Below, piece after piece: positions 9,076 to 19,964 of a stretch of DNA of 64,000 nt (its first letter is position 1; each line of letters begins with the position of its first letter). The stretch is from positions 60,560,501-60,624,500 of the forward strand of contig CM075651.1 of assembly GCA_037953625.1 (NCBI GenBank), given 5' to 3'. The notes under the pieces were generated by a model. It saw nothing but the letters and a program-made list of their open reading frames with translations. It was not told where the DNA came from and searched no databases. Position numbers and translations under genes: made by a program. The DNA comes from Crotalaria pallida (lineage: Eukaryota; Streptophyta; Magnoliopsida; Fabales; Fabaceae).

Positions 9076-10673
9076 ACCAGCTCAAGGTAAATTTTCTATA
9101 TCAATGATGTATCAACTGTTTGCCTATAAAACTCTATATAGGTCAAGCGCGTTTAGTGTAACCAAAATGAAACCGACAGGTGTTAAGACCTTAGCTAGAA
9201 GTTCCACCAAACACATTTGATGATATTGTCACTGGTAGAAGGTAAGGTTAGAACTGATCACTCTAACTCTTGCATCTGCTAGAGGATGATACCACCAACA
9301 AGCCTGACAATGACATTGCCATTGATAGATGTGAGATTGGGATTGATCACCTCGATCTTTACACCTATTGGTGATCGATGTCATTGACACACTTCATCTA
9401 AAACCGAAATAATCCAAAAATTAATAAGTTTTTAAAGTAGACCCCCTAGACGAAACAGAGCTAAACCGAGAAGAGTTCTTTCCGAACTCTTTGCAGAGCA
9501 TTATAGAGTAGAGTGGAAAAGTATAGAATCCTTGAGAGACTCGAGCGAACCTTATAGTTATCCCCTGCAACCAAGTCGAATTAAGAAGTAGACGACTTGG
9601 AAACCACCTAGGAGTCTAATCAAAGTTTCCGAACGATTCCCTCAAGGGAGGCAAGTTTTAGTCACGGTGTTAGGTACCCCTTGCCAATACCAATCGAAGC
9701 AGTTGCAAGTTCATAGAGAACGCATCTTTTGATGACTCTCTGCTGAAAACGCACACTTGAGGATAATCTCCATTGTCTTCTTGCTTGACATGTATCCAGT
9801 ACATCCTGGGTCGTCGTACGAAGACTATGAAACCCATCCCTGAGTGCTTCGTGTTTCTTCTTTTCATCTTCACTCTCTCCAAGCTTTCAAGCGTCTCAAA
9901 TGTATATATGATAATTCACCAAGACATAGGAACCCGACATAGTTCTATGCCTACGGATGGATAACCATCCACACGTCCCTTTTTAACCTTGGACCCCGGT
10001 CGAGAAGCTTAAGTGTGAAATTCTGAATAACGAATGAGCATACCCCCAAGCATAGATATAATCAAGTATGTTGATGCTAAGTGGGGGAGGATTTCAATCC
10101 AAGGAATGGAAGATGGAACTTTAACAATAAGAAAATCGTGAATCCTATCCGAGTAACAAGGCAGAATACAGAACGGTAACGAAGCGTAAGGAAGATTGCA
10201 TCGAGCCAGACTCAATGTCCGATGATCAAACCATAACCCGTAAGAAACACCTATACCAAATTGAACTCGTCAAACGAACGGAAGGAAAGCACCACCGGAG
10301 TAGAACGCAGATATAGATAAAGTGGATTTGAAGGGCGACCTCACTAGACTCACTTGAAGGAGTAAGAAACGAACAGGGAATAAGCGGAGTCGCGAAGTGA
10401 AGTCTCACTTAAGAGGTTATGTCGGAGCACCGCAAATAGTTGTCTCAGTCTCGTAAGACTCTGTGTATTGCGCGGATATCTGAGTGGCTGAGATAAACCA
10501 TACCTGAGGCGAATAATTACACCGCAGAACTATTAACTTAGAACTCCCTCAAAGGGAAGATTGGAGCCAAAGGAATTGAAATGACATGAGTGGAAACTAT
10601 GTCAAGGGATACTCCTCCAAGTTAAGGGACAATTAGAATTTCGGGGACGAAATTCTAATAAGTGGGGGAGAAA
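9076..10673 (+). other. E4 non-coding internal region
   Basis: About 1.6 kb between the gag stop and the 3' LTR holds no protease, reverse transcriptase or integrase similarity in any frame. The last bases carry the TTTCGGGGACGAAATTCTAA signature and the polypurine tract, both typical of chromovirus 3' ends (compare E1 at about 2399-2431 and E5 at about 24388-24420). I see nothing else I can name. Confidence 0.6.
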
Positions 10674-11073
10674 TGTAACATCTCGAATTTTAATTCTAAT
10701 AATAATTAGAATAATAATAAGATTTTGAAATAAGAATTATTCAAAAAGGGATTTAAAATGATGGAATAGGAATTCTTTGAGTTCCATAAAGGAGTCAAGG
10801 AGCATTGGCATCGAAAAGCGAATTTAAAGAAGACCAAACGAGTGTTAAAAATCGATTTTTCGGTGTTATAAACACTCGACATTAGGAAATTCAAAATAAA
10901 ATATTTAAGACTCAAAACACAATTCCCACCGTTGGATATGAAGGTATGATTTTTAGGAGGTCGCTCGTCAAATTTGAGCAAGATCCAACGGTGAACGAAG
11001 AAGTTATGGCTATTTGAAGTTGGGAGAAAATAGCTGAAAAATAGAAAAGCAAACTAGCAGTATCTGATCATTT

Positions 11074-11165
11074 TACCGAGTATTTTGTGAAACACTCGAG
11101 TATTTTGGGTCAAAATACTCGAGTATTGACAGAAACACTCGAGCGTTTACAGAAACACTCGAGTA
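11074..11165 (+). promoter_or_regulatory. ACTCGAGT palindrome cluster in the E4 LTR
   Basis: Palindromic units start at 11093, 11116, 11136 and 11156 (spacing 23, 20, 20 bp), with a degenerate TACCGAGTA at 11074. They lie upstream of the CT-rich leader, that is, in the promoter part of the LTR. The same palindrome occurs in the unrelated copia element E12. Confidence 0.7.
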
Positions 11166-11689
11166 TTCTTCGGTCTGCAGCATTAAAAACGCGTTTTGGG
11201 GGTCGAAACCCCCATTCCAACCCCTTTTTTCTCTCTCCCTCCGATCTCCCTCCCTCCTCCGACTCCGACCGCCACCATCTCCGCCCCAAAGCCGCCACCA
11301 CCGTGGTTCCCTCCTCCTTCCCACACGGCCAGCCTCTCTCTCCCTCTCTTGCTTTCTCTCTCTTTCTCTCACTTAGCTCTCTCTTTCTCCCTCTTTCTCT
11401 CTCCACCTCCTTGCCACCACGGCCCCCGCCACCTCCACCACTAGCCACCATCACTATCCCCCATCACCATCATCAAAACCCCTCTCTCTCTCACCCACGA
11501 GCTTTCTCTCTCTCCTCGAACGTCACCGGCGCCGTTATTGACCCGTGATCGTGCCGGGCTCGTGTCGGGAACCTCGAAGCTCGAAGCTCTTGCCTCGGTC
11601 CAGCCGCAATCGTCCCCGCTAACGAGGAGCAACACCGATGCCGTCATCGTAGCCGAGCTAAAATCCAGGTTCTATTTAAAAAGCCCGAG

Positions 11690-13320
11690 GTAAGAGGGTT
11701 CGCGTTACCTTTGCTTAAGAAGTGAATTCTAGGATGCTATAGTGGTAGCTGAGAATAGAGTAATTAAAAAGAATGTTAATGAGCCTTAGGGCACCCCGTG
11801 GATATAGATAAAATAAATAAAATTGTAACGAGAAACCACCCTAGGGAATCGAATGTATGTGCGTAGAATAAAGTTTGGAATAAGGGAGTGTATTTAGAAT
11901 ACTATAAGAGTTAATATAGAATGAAAATGTAGAAAAGTATAAAATAGAACCAAGGAGAATTGTTAGGGAGAACCAACGAAACGTGAGAGTAAAAGGATAT
12001 AGAGAAATTGTGAGAGGCGAGGAGAGAAGGATTATTAAGATTAAATATAAGGTAAATGAGGAACTAAAATACGAAAACCATAAGGAAGCGAGGAGAGGAA
12101 TTAGTTGAGAGTTATCGGGTAATAATGAAATGGGAATAAAAGACTAAACTATATACTAAATCTAAGTAGGTAATAAGTAAAGAATCTAATGAAAAGATAA
12201 TAATACAAGAAGATGGAGAGTAATAGCGGGAGATAAATGGAGTAGAGTATTATTTAAGGGAAAATAAGTAAATAAGTAAATAATAGGAAAAGAGAGAGAA
12301 ATACTGAAATTGAGGTAAAATGAACAATAGGATGATGAGCCATATAATAAAGTTGAATAAAAGCGAGAGTAATTAGTAAAAAGAAAGAGATTAAAGTGGA
12401 AGACGAGGAAAAGTGTGATAAGTCCTAAACGAAAATAAAGAGTAAAAGATTGAGACAAGTATTAAGGAGTTACTTAATTTATAATAAGAGAAAAGAAAAA
12501 TAATTAAAGAAGAAAAGAGAATGGCTGATGGTCTGTTGGACTCAGTCGTAATAAAAGAAGAGAATGGTACTGATGACAGGCGGACGGAAGTCCCTGTTAT
12601 CCCAAAAAGAGATAAAAGAAAAGAAAGAAATTGATGACAGGCGGACGGAAGTCCCTGTTATCCCAAAAAGGAATAAAAGGAAAGAATGAAATCGATAGCA
12701 GGCGGACGGAAGTCCCTGTTATCCGATGGCAGGCGGACGGAAGTCCCTGTTATCACTAAAGGAAATAAAAGAAAAGGATGAATACGATGACAGGCGGACG
12801 GAAGTCCCTGTCATCCCGAAAAGAAATAAAAGAAAGGAATGATTTCGATGGCAGGCGGGTGGTAGCCACTGTCATCACTAAAAGAATTAAATGATGAAGT
12901 GGCAGGCGGTCGGTAGACCCTGTCACTAGTAAAGAAATAAAGAAATAATAAAGGTAATCGGCTGATGGTCTATTGGACTCAGTCGTAAGAAAGAGAAAGA
13001 GATAAAGAAAAGAAAAAGAAAAGGAAAAGGAAGAGAAGAAGAAAAAGAAAAGAAAAGAGAATGTAAAAATGATCAGAGAATTAAGAATTGGAAGAAATGA
13101 ATAGTGGACCAAAAGTGAGATGAAATGCGGAAACTGTTAGAGAAACAATAATTAAAAGAATGTGAGAATAAGTGAAGAACCAAAAGAGATTATCTATATG
13201 AATAATTATGAATAAAATTGTATTAATAATAATGTAGGCTTAGTTATTTGCTATGTCTTCTTTTAGGATTTATCTTTTTAAGTTCTGTGTAATGCTACCC
13301 TTCTTGATATCATTTTACAG
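11690..13320 (+). other. Candidate intron inside the E4 LTR
   Basis: A donor-like CGAG|GTAAGAGG and an acceptor-like TTTTACAG|GTACGG bracket the hairpin array. Matching sites occur at equivalent places in E5 (25393-26594) and, on the minus strand, in E8 (28695-31385). Splicing is inferred from sequence only. Confidence 0.4.
12523..12987 (+). repeat. Array of nine hairpins in the E4 LTR
   Basis: Seven units containing CAGGCGG recur every 40-65 bp (12572, 12632, 12693, 12724, 12785, 12847 and about 12899). Each has an outer stem (GATGACAG with CTGTCATC in the cleanest copy), a 2-base bulge GC on the 5' side, an inner stem GGAC/GTCC and a GGAA loop. The last copy has changed both inner strands (GGTC/GACC), so pairing is kept. 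The array is bracketed by two copies of a further hairpin (12523-12548 and 12960-12985; GGCTGA/TCAGTC, bulge TG, inner GTC/GAC). A/G-rich spacers separate the units. Confidence 0.8.
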
Positions 13321-13695
13321 GTACGGAAGCGGAGCTTACACTGTTGTGGGCCGAATTGGAAACTCTCCACCACGTGGAGTGTATTTGTGATACCCTGAGC
13401 GGATTTTATTTTAAAACTGCTATTTTTGTAATTTAATATGCGTAGTAATTGTATGCCCTGAATTTGTACTATTTGGGATTTAGGATCTGATCTGGTCATT
13501 GCTATTATGTTTTATGTTTTTAAATATTCTGGACTGACAGGTTTTAAGAAGAGAATTTTTGGGAAGTCCGAAAAACAGAGGAAACTCTGCCGGATTTTCG
13601 TAAAACTTTTCAAAAGAAATCCAAAGTTAAAAAGAATTTTCAAACTCTGATTTTAATAAAAACTAAAATTAACTATTAAAAGTGAGGATGTTACA

Positions 13696-14300
13696 GATCG
13701 CATAAGATGCATATGGTGCGCAGCTGTAAGACGTTGTCCAGGTTGTGGGACTGTACGCAATGATGGATCCACGTGAATGATCTCCAAAAATTTATGAAAA
13801 ACTCAAAGGATATGAAATGATAAAAGAATCTATGAAGACAAGAGAATAGATGAAAGAGTAGATATAAATGTGAATTAACTAGAAAATACATGAAGTAAAA
13901 GAGTTGTAGAATGATGAAAGGAAAGAGTTGTTATTAATGTGAATGTAACCGAATTGAATGGGCATGATTGTTAGATTGTGTGACATACATGGTTAAATGT
14001 GTTTGGCTTGGTAATTCATTATAGCATTGTAGAAACTGCTTTCCCTATTTTATTGTGTAATACTCACCTCCTTACCATTTTTCAGGTACTGAGCTGGAGC
14101 ATACACCAGATTTGGCCGAGCAGGATTAATCTCCCTCACAGGGAGAGTAGGGTTATTATGGGATAGTTCATATTATTGGACCTAAGCCTCCTATATTCTT
14201 GTGATGTATATGAGTTGTATATACCTTTTTGAGAGAGGCTTAGGATGATCTTCTTTTGATAAAGTTATAAGTTGTGATTCATTATATCCAAACTTAGTAC
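13696..14300 (+). repeat. E5 left LTR, first piece
   Basis: This piece matches the 3' half of the right LTR at 24423-26904. It begins in the hairpin region (GATCGCATAAGATGC, compare about 26145) and includes the acceptor-like CCATTTTTCAG|GTACTGAG (AG at 14084-14085) and the CTCCCTCACAGGGAGAGTA segment. It breaks at AGTAC (14296-14300), the target duplicated by E6, and continues at 23673. Confidence 0.8.
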
Positions 14301-15960
14301 TGTTGGAAAGCAACAAGAGGCCTAACAATCGAGTAGAGGGGGGTGAATAGGAGATTGAAGCTAATATGGGAATTTTTCGATTTGTTGAAAATTAAACTGA
14401 TGTTGTTCGGTTTTAAAAGAAAACCCGAGCTTCTTTCCGAGCAGACAAGGTTAAATGATTAACCAATCAGATAAACAAAATGGTTAATCAGTTAACCGAG
14501 CAGCTTCAAGGTAGAACTGGTTTTTGACTTAAGTTCGAAGAACAACACTCAAAGGGCCGAGCTAAGAAAAATAACAGTTTGAACTTAGACAAAAGAAGAT
14601 TAGCGGAATTAACGATACGCTAGGCAGCTACAGAAGCAGTAAAGAAAGAACACCAGAGATTTATCCTGGTTCACTCTCACACTGAGAGCTAGTCCAGTCC
14701 CCTCTGAAAACCTTTCAGAGAGCTTTCACTAAAAATCGATTTTCTGGGTTACAAAGGATTTACAAGAGCCTACCCCTCTAGACCTATCCAGTCAAGGAGT
14801 GTACCAAACTCGTGACAAACTACCCACAACAAATCGACGACCAAAGAACCTCTTTGGAACCTTTACAAATCGAAGCTTTCTCGATCAGAGACCAGCTTCT
14901 CACAACAGCAAATACAACAAAGAAGATGATGAAAGTATATGGCTCCAATTCGAAACACTCTTCGAATATGATGAAAGGTTGAATAACAAGAGTGAGTCAA
15001 TTCTAGAAGGATTTCACAGAGAAGAACTGATTCGAACTTAGAGTTAAGATTTGAAAGATTTAAGTCTCTAAGTTCGTATGAAAATTGAATGTTCTTCTTC
15101 TCTGTGAGTTTTTGATTTCTGCTCTGTTTTAAAGTAAAAATGAAAGTTTTTGGTTCTGAGAAAAATGGTTGTAAAGCAATCAATCTGCTGTTAACGTTGA
15201 AGACCCCCTCTTTTATAGTCTCCTCTTTTCTGCAGAGAAAGAGAGAAAGAGAGCTGTACGGAGATGGGGTTTCCAACGGTAACATTTAGACAGCAGAGCA
15301 GTGATGGTGACAGTTCACCAACCTTTGATTTAACTCATTTTGAATTTCAAACTTGTCAGAGCATAGGAGCTAAACCTAGGACTTCTACCCAGACTCAACG
15401 GTAATAAAAAGTACGGAATAGTTGAGCAGAGTCCGAAGGTTGAAGATGATGCATTGTTGAAGACGATGAACAGAGATTACCGAGCTTTTGGCTTTGTTCG
15501 AGCTTGGTGTTTCTGAGCTTGATCTGAGCGTCGGCAAATAGTCTAGTTTAGAACGATCAACCTGAGCTTATTTACTCTATCAGATGTTGTGGCTGTTTCG
15601 AGCTTAATCTGAGCGAGTACCAAGCAAATCATCACCCGAGCTTACTGCCTTGAAATGAAGAACCGAGCTTGCAGACTTGGATGAACTTTGGCCTTGATCA
15701 CGGGCCGAGTCAAAGCCGAGCTTCAGCTACAAAAGCTGACTTGATGCAGGTAGCGAAGAACCCTAGTTTTCCGAGCTTCTGCCGAGCCTCTACCTTTGGC
15801 GGAACGCATACGCAAAACAAAGATTCCGAGCCTCTGCAGAGCTTGTGCCTTTAGCTGAACGCTTGCGCTGATAAGTTTGACTTGTCTAACGCTAAGCATA
15901 AGCCGAGTCTGTTTATTTGACATCATCAAAATCTCTTTGATTCTGCATTGTGAGTCTACA
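14301..15960 (-). repeat. E6 3' LTR
   Basis: This is the 3' LTR in element sense. It matches the copy at 22031-23667 with few differences; the clearest is a 24-bp segment near 15258-15282, present here and absent there. It contains the Sirevirus-type block read on this strand as GAGTAGAGGGGGGTGAATAGG. An 80-codon open frame at 14799-15041 occurs in both LTRs because the LTRs are copies; it is not treated as a gene. Confidence 0.92.
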
Positions 15961-16751
15961 ATCTCCCCCTTTTTAATGATGACAAATATTCTTTAACAGT
16001 TTGTTGCTTTTTGTGTTCTCCCCCTGACTGTATGCTCGTAAGCTGATTGGACTTGGCACTAATTGGAATTTGCTCGAAAATACACCACATGTTGCACATG
16101 AAAATGCTCTTATCAGACCTTTCTCCCCCTTCCACTTGTTGAAAGGTTGTAAAAATGTGGAGCAGGAGCAGCTCGTCAAACACTCCCCCTGAATTTATGC
16201 TCGCAAAATCTGAAACATCAAAAACAAACAACAAACACACCTTTCTCCCCCTTTTGGCATGATCAAAAAGGAGCCAAAGATTAAGCACATTCGCCAAAAG
16301 CGAGAAATAAAAGCTAAAGAAAAGATTAACACCTTTTCCCCCCTTTTTGGAAAAAAGAGATTAACAATTTTCTGTACCACTTGTTAGTAATGTACCACTT
16401 GTTGATTTAAACAAAAACTGTTCTCCCCCTTAAGACTTTAAAATGATAACCAAGGAAGAAAATTTTCATGATCATCGTTCTCCCCCTTTAACAGTGAAAG
16501 CATGCTTCTCATCCGAGAAGTTAAAAGGTAAAGGTGAGAATGACGAATAACATAATATGAAAGTTCAAATATTAAAAACAGCACTCTTCTCCCCTTAGAT
16601 AAAAATTTAGAGGAAGGGAAGAAGTTTTGAAGGATGTGAAATTTCAGGAAATTTAAACAAATACACAATTGAACGTAAAGATCGAGACTATGAAGGTGAT
16701 CAAAATTTATGATATACTGAAAACCAAGCTCATGCTGAGCACATGCTAAAC
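15961..16751 (-). other. E6 3' non-coding region with repeated polypurine tracts
   Basis: On the plus strand about nine CTCCCC(C/T) runs occur (near 15962, 16018, 16122, 16183, 16243, 16336, 16422, 16481 and 16589), that is, GGGGGAG tracts in element sense. The one touching the LTR is the presumed primer for plus-strand synthesis. Multiple polypurine tracts are an established Sirevirus trait. I see no env-like gene. Confidence 0.75.
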
Positions 16752-19700
16752 TTATCCAGGATTCCGAGCTTGCACTGAGCACACACTGGATTCGTCTAGA
16801 ATGCCAAGCTCACGACGAATTTTATAAAGAGTTTCCCTCGGCAAAGGTTTAGTAAACATATCGGCTAATTGATTTTCAGTACTTACAAATTCTATGACAC
16901 AGTCACCTTTTTGAACATGATCTCGAAGAAAATGATGCCTAATTTCAATGTGTTTTGTTCGAGAGTGATACACTGGATTCTTAGTTAGATTGATTGCACT
17001 TGTATTGTCACATTTGATAGGAATGTGATCTAAAGTTAAGCCAAAATCTGATAACTGTTGTTTCATCCAAAGAATTTGAGCACAACAATTACCAGCAGCA
17101 ATGTATTCGGCCTTAGCTGTTGACAAAGCAACGCAAGCTTGCTTTTTAGAAAACCACGACACAAGGGAACTGCCGAGCAAATGACAAGTTCCACTTGTGC
17201 TTTTTCGGTCAAGCTTGCACCCAGCAAAATCTGAGTCCGAATACCCAATCAAACTGAGATTGGCATCCCTAGGATACCACAGACCAGTGTTCACAGTTCC
17301 TTTTAAATATTTAAAAATTCTCTTAACCGCCGAAAGATGAGATTAGCTTGAAAACGAGCACATAAACAAACACTGAACATAATATCTGGCCGAGACGCAG
17401 TCAAATATAGAAGGCTTCCTATCATGCCTCTATATTTGCTCACATCCACGGCTTTACCTGACTCATCCTTGCCGAGATAGCTGGATGTGCTCATGGGAGT
17501 GGCAGCTTCTTTGCAATTTTCTAAGCCAAATTTCTTGAGGAGTGCCTTGCAGTATTTTCCTTGATGCACAAAGGTTCCTTCATCAACTTGATTTATTTGG
17601 AGCCCAAGGAAGAATGTGAGTTCTCCCATCATCGACATCTCGAATTCACCTTGCATTGATTCAGAGAACTTCTTGCAAAGAGACATGTTAGTACCACCGA
17701 AAATTATATCATCAACATAAACTTGTACTAACAATATGTCCTTTTTGGATTTATAAATGAATAGATTTGTGTCAACCTTCCCTCTCTAAAACCCTTGTTC
17801 GAGTAAAAATGAGCTCAAACGATCATACCAAGCTCTCGGAGCTTGTTTCAAACCGTAAAGAGCCTTTTTGAGTTTAAATACATGGTTTGGATATTCAAAA
17901 TTTTCAAAGCCAGGAGGTTGTTTCACATATACTTCTTCATTTATAAAGCCATTTAAGAGAGCACTCTTTACATCCATTTGAAAAAGGGTGAAATTCATAA
18001 TAGATGCAAAAGCAAGTAAAATTCGGATTGCTTCAAGCCTAGCAACTGGAGCGAAGGTTTCATCATAATCGATACCTTCCTCTTGGTTGTAGCCTTGAGC
18101 AACTAATCTTGCTTTGTTTCTTATAATTGAGCCTAATTCATCTGTTTTATTTCTGAAAATCCATTTCAAGCCAATTATCGTATGATCATTGGGCCGAGGA
18201 ACCAATTCCCAGACATCATTTCTGATGAATTGATTCAGTTCCTCTTGCATGGCAATCGCCCAATGTTCATCATCAATTGCTTGATCAATCGAATTAGGTT
18301 CAATTTGAGAAACAAAGGAAGAGAAATTGCAAAAGTTCTGAATAGAACGACGAGTTAAAACTCCCTTATTCAAGTCGTCGAGCACATTCTCTATCGGATG
18401 GTCCTTGACTCTCTTCCAGGCTGGACTGAGTTCAAACTGCTCTGCTCGGCTTGGAATGAGTTCACACTGACTTTTTTGAATTTGGCTCAGACTGAGTTCG
18501 GTTTGTTCCTTGTTTGTTTGGCTCGGAACAAGCTCGTCCCTCCGATCTCTGTCTTCAGCAGTTTCATCCTTTTTAGCTCTTTCAGTTGTTGTGCTCGGAT
18601 CGAGTTCAGCCATGTGATGATCCTCTCTATCTGCACAACTAACATTGTCTCTCCGAGGAGACTCATCAAATACCACATGCACGGACTCTTCCACTGTGGA
18701 GGTCCTTTTGTTAAAAACTCTAAATGCTTTACTATGAGTAGAATAACCCAAAAATATTCCTTCATCGGCTTTAGAATCAAATTAGCCGAGATGCTCTTTT
18801 CCATTGTTTAAAATGAAGACCTTGCAGCCAAATGTATGGAAATGAGAAATTTTTGGTTTTCTACCCTTATAAAGTTCATATGGAGTTTTCTTTAAAATTG
18901 GTCTGATGAGGATGCGATTCATTACATAGCAAGCTGTGTTCACCGCATCGGCCCAGAAATAATGTGGTAAATTGTATTCATTTAGCATGGTTCGGGCTAG
19001 TTCTTCTAGAACTCGGTTTTTCCGTTCCACAACTCCGTTTTGTTCGGGAGTCCGAGGAGCAGAAAACTGATGTTCTATTCCGAACTTAGAACAGAACTTG
19101 TCAAATTTGTAGTTCTCGAACTCACCGCCATGGTCCGTTCGGATTACAACTACTTTTTGGTTAGTTTGGTTTTGGAGTTGCTTGACAAGCTCTTTAAAAG
19201 TTTCAAAAGTTTCACTTTTTTATTTTAAAAATAAAGTCCATGTAAACCTGGAAAAGTCATCTACAATTACTAAGGCATAGAGATTGCCACCAAAGCTTTT
19301 GACTTGTGATGGTCCGAACAAATCCATGTGTAACATTTCCAACGGATGCATTGTCGAGACCATCAACTTAGATGGAAAATCGTTTTTCTTTTTGATCGGT
19401 TTGCACTTCTTGCATGAAGAGCAAACTCCCTCAATGTTAAAATTTAGCTTTGGTAAACCAATCACTAATTCTTTTGATTGTAGTTTCTTTAACTGGTTTA
19501 CATTTATATGAGCTGTCCTTCTATGCCATAATCATGTGTCACTTTCTTTGCTAACCATGCAAGTGGTTACCAAAGAGGTGATTTCATTCAAATCAACCAA
19601 ATAAGTATTGTTAAATCGTTTTCCAACAAATTTGACAGAGTTGTCCTCGTCACTTTTAATAATGCAATGGGTAGAGGTAAAAACAACATGGTTACCAATA

Positions 19701-19957
19701 TCACAAAGTTGGCTAATACTTAAAAGATTGTGTTCTAGCCCTTTTACAAGCAGAACATTATTGATAACCAAGTTGGCAGAGTTACTGACTTTACCTTCAC
19801 CCAATATTATACCTCGGTTGTTATCACCATAAGTGACGTAGCCCTTATCTAAATGTGAAAGTTCAATGAATAGATTTTTGTCCCCCGTCATGTGCATCGA
19901 GCATCCACTGTCAAGGTACCATCTGCTCTCCTTTGCTCGGAAGCACACCTGCATCAC
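16752..19957 (-). pseudogene. E6 pol: protease, integrase, reverse transcriptase, RNase H
   Basis: Read on the minus strand in several frames. Protease at 19532-19957 has the DSGCSMHMTG active site. Integrase at 18782-19465 shows the CSSCKKC part of the zinc finger, HMDLFGPS, VIVDDFSRFTW, then MERKNRVLEELARTML and YFWADAVNTACY. Reverse transcriptase at 17786-18751 has WIFRNKTDELG, ARLVAQGYNQEEGIDY and FQMDVKSALLNG, continuing at 17303-17734 with YVDDIIFGG. RNase H at 16752-17294 has GYSDSDFAGCKLDRKSTSG, LSTAKAEYIA and the ADMFTKPL tail. At least four stops or shifts (near 17745-17786, 17300, 18782 and 19030-19220) make it non-functional as read. Confidence 0.92.
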
Positions 19958-19964
19958 AAAAATA

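Larger units (their letters stand above)
8156..13695 (+). mobile_element. E4: gag-only Ty3/gypsy element (3' part)
   Basis: From the junction with E3 the sequence encodes gag with a zinc knuckle, then about 1.6 kb with no pol, a polypurine tract (AGTGGGGGAGAAA, ending 10673) and a 3-kb 3' LTR. Protease, reverse transcriptase and integrase are absent where they should be, so this looks like a terminal-repeat element with only gag (TR-GAG type). The 5' LTR and primer-binding site were lost at the E3 junction. The expected TSD on the right is GATCG (13696-13700). Confidence 0.8.
10674..13695 (+). repeat. E4 3' LTR, 3.0 kb
   Basis: The LTR begins TGTAACATC and ends with its exact inverse GATGTTACA. 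It holds, in order: ACTCGAGT palindromes (11074-11165), a very CT-rich probable 5' leader (about 11220-11520), a donor-like CGAG|GTAAGAGG (GT at 11690), an A/G-rich stretch, an array of nine hairpins (12523-12987) and an acceptor-like TTTTACAG (13320). Short open frames in the CT-rich part (11087-11548 plus; 11073-11454 minus) are low-complexity and not counted as genes. Confidence 0.85.

Noticed and set aside
9670..10408. Short open frames in the E4 internal region as a pol remnant
   Set aside because: No catalytic motif of protease, reverse transcriptase or integrase can be seen in any frame.
11073..11548. Overlapping open frames on both strands in the E4 LTR
   Set aside because: CT/GA-rich low-complexity sequence gives Pro/Ser- and Arg/Glu-rich translations on opposite strands.
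12523..12987. CRISPR array
   Set aside because: Repeats are imperfect and hairpin-like, spacers are A/G-rich and similar to one another, and the DNA is a plant retrotransposon LTR.
14799..15041. 80-codon open frame present twice (also 22530-22772)
   Set aside because: It lies in both LTRs of E6 and is duplicated only because the LTRs are copies; no domain or codon signal is seen.
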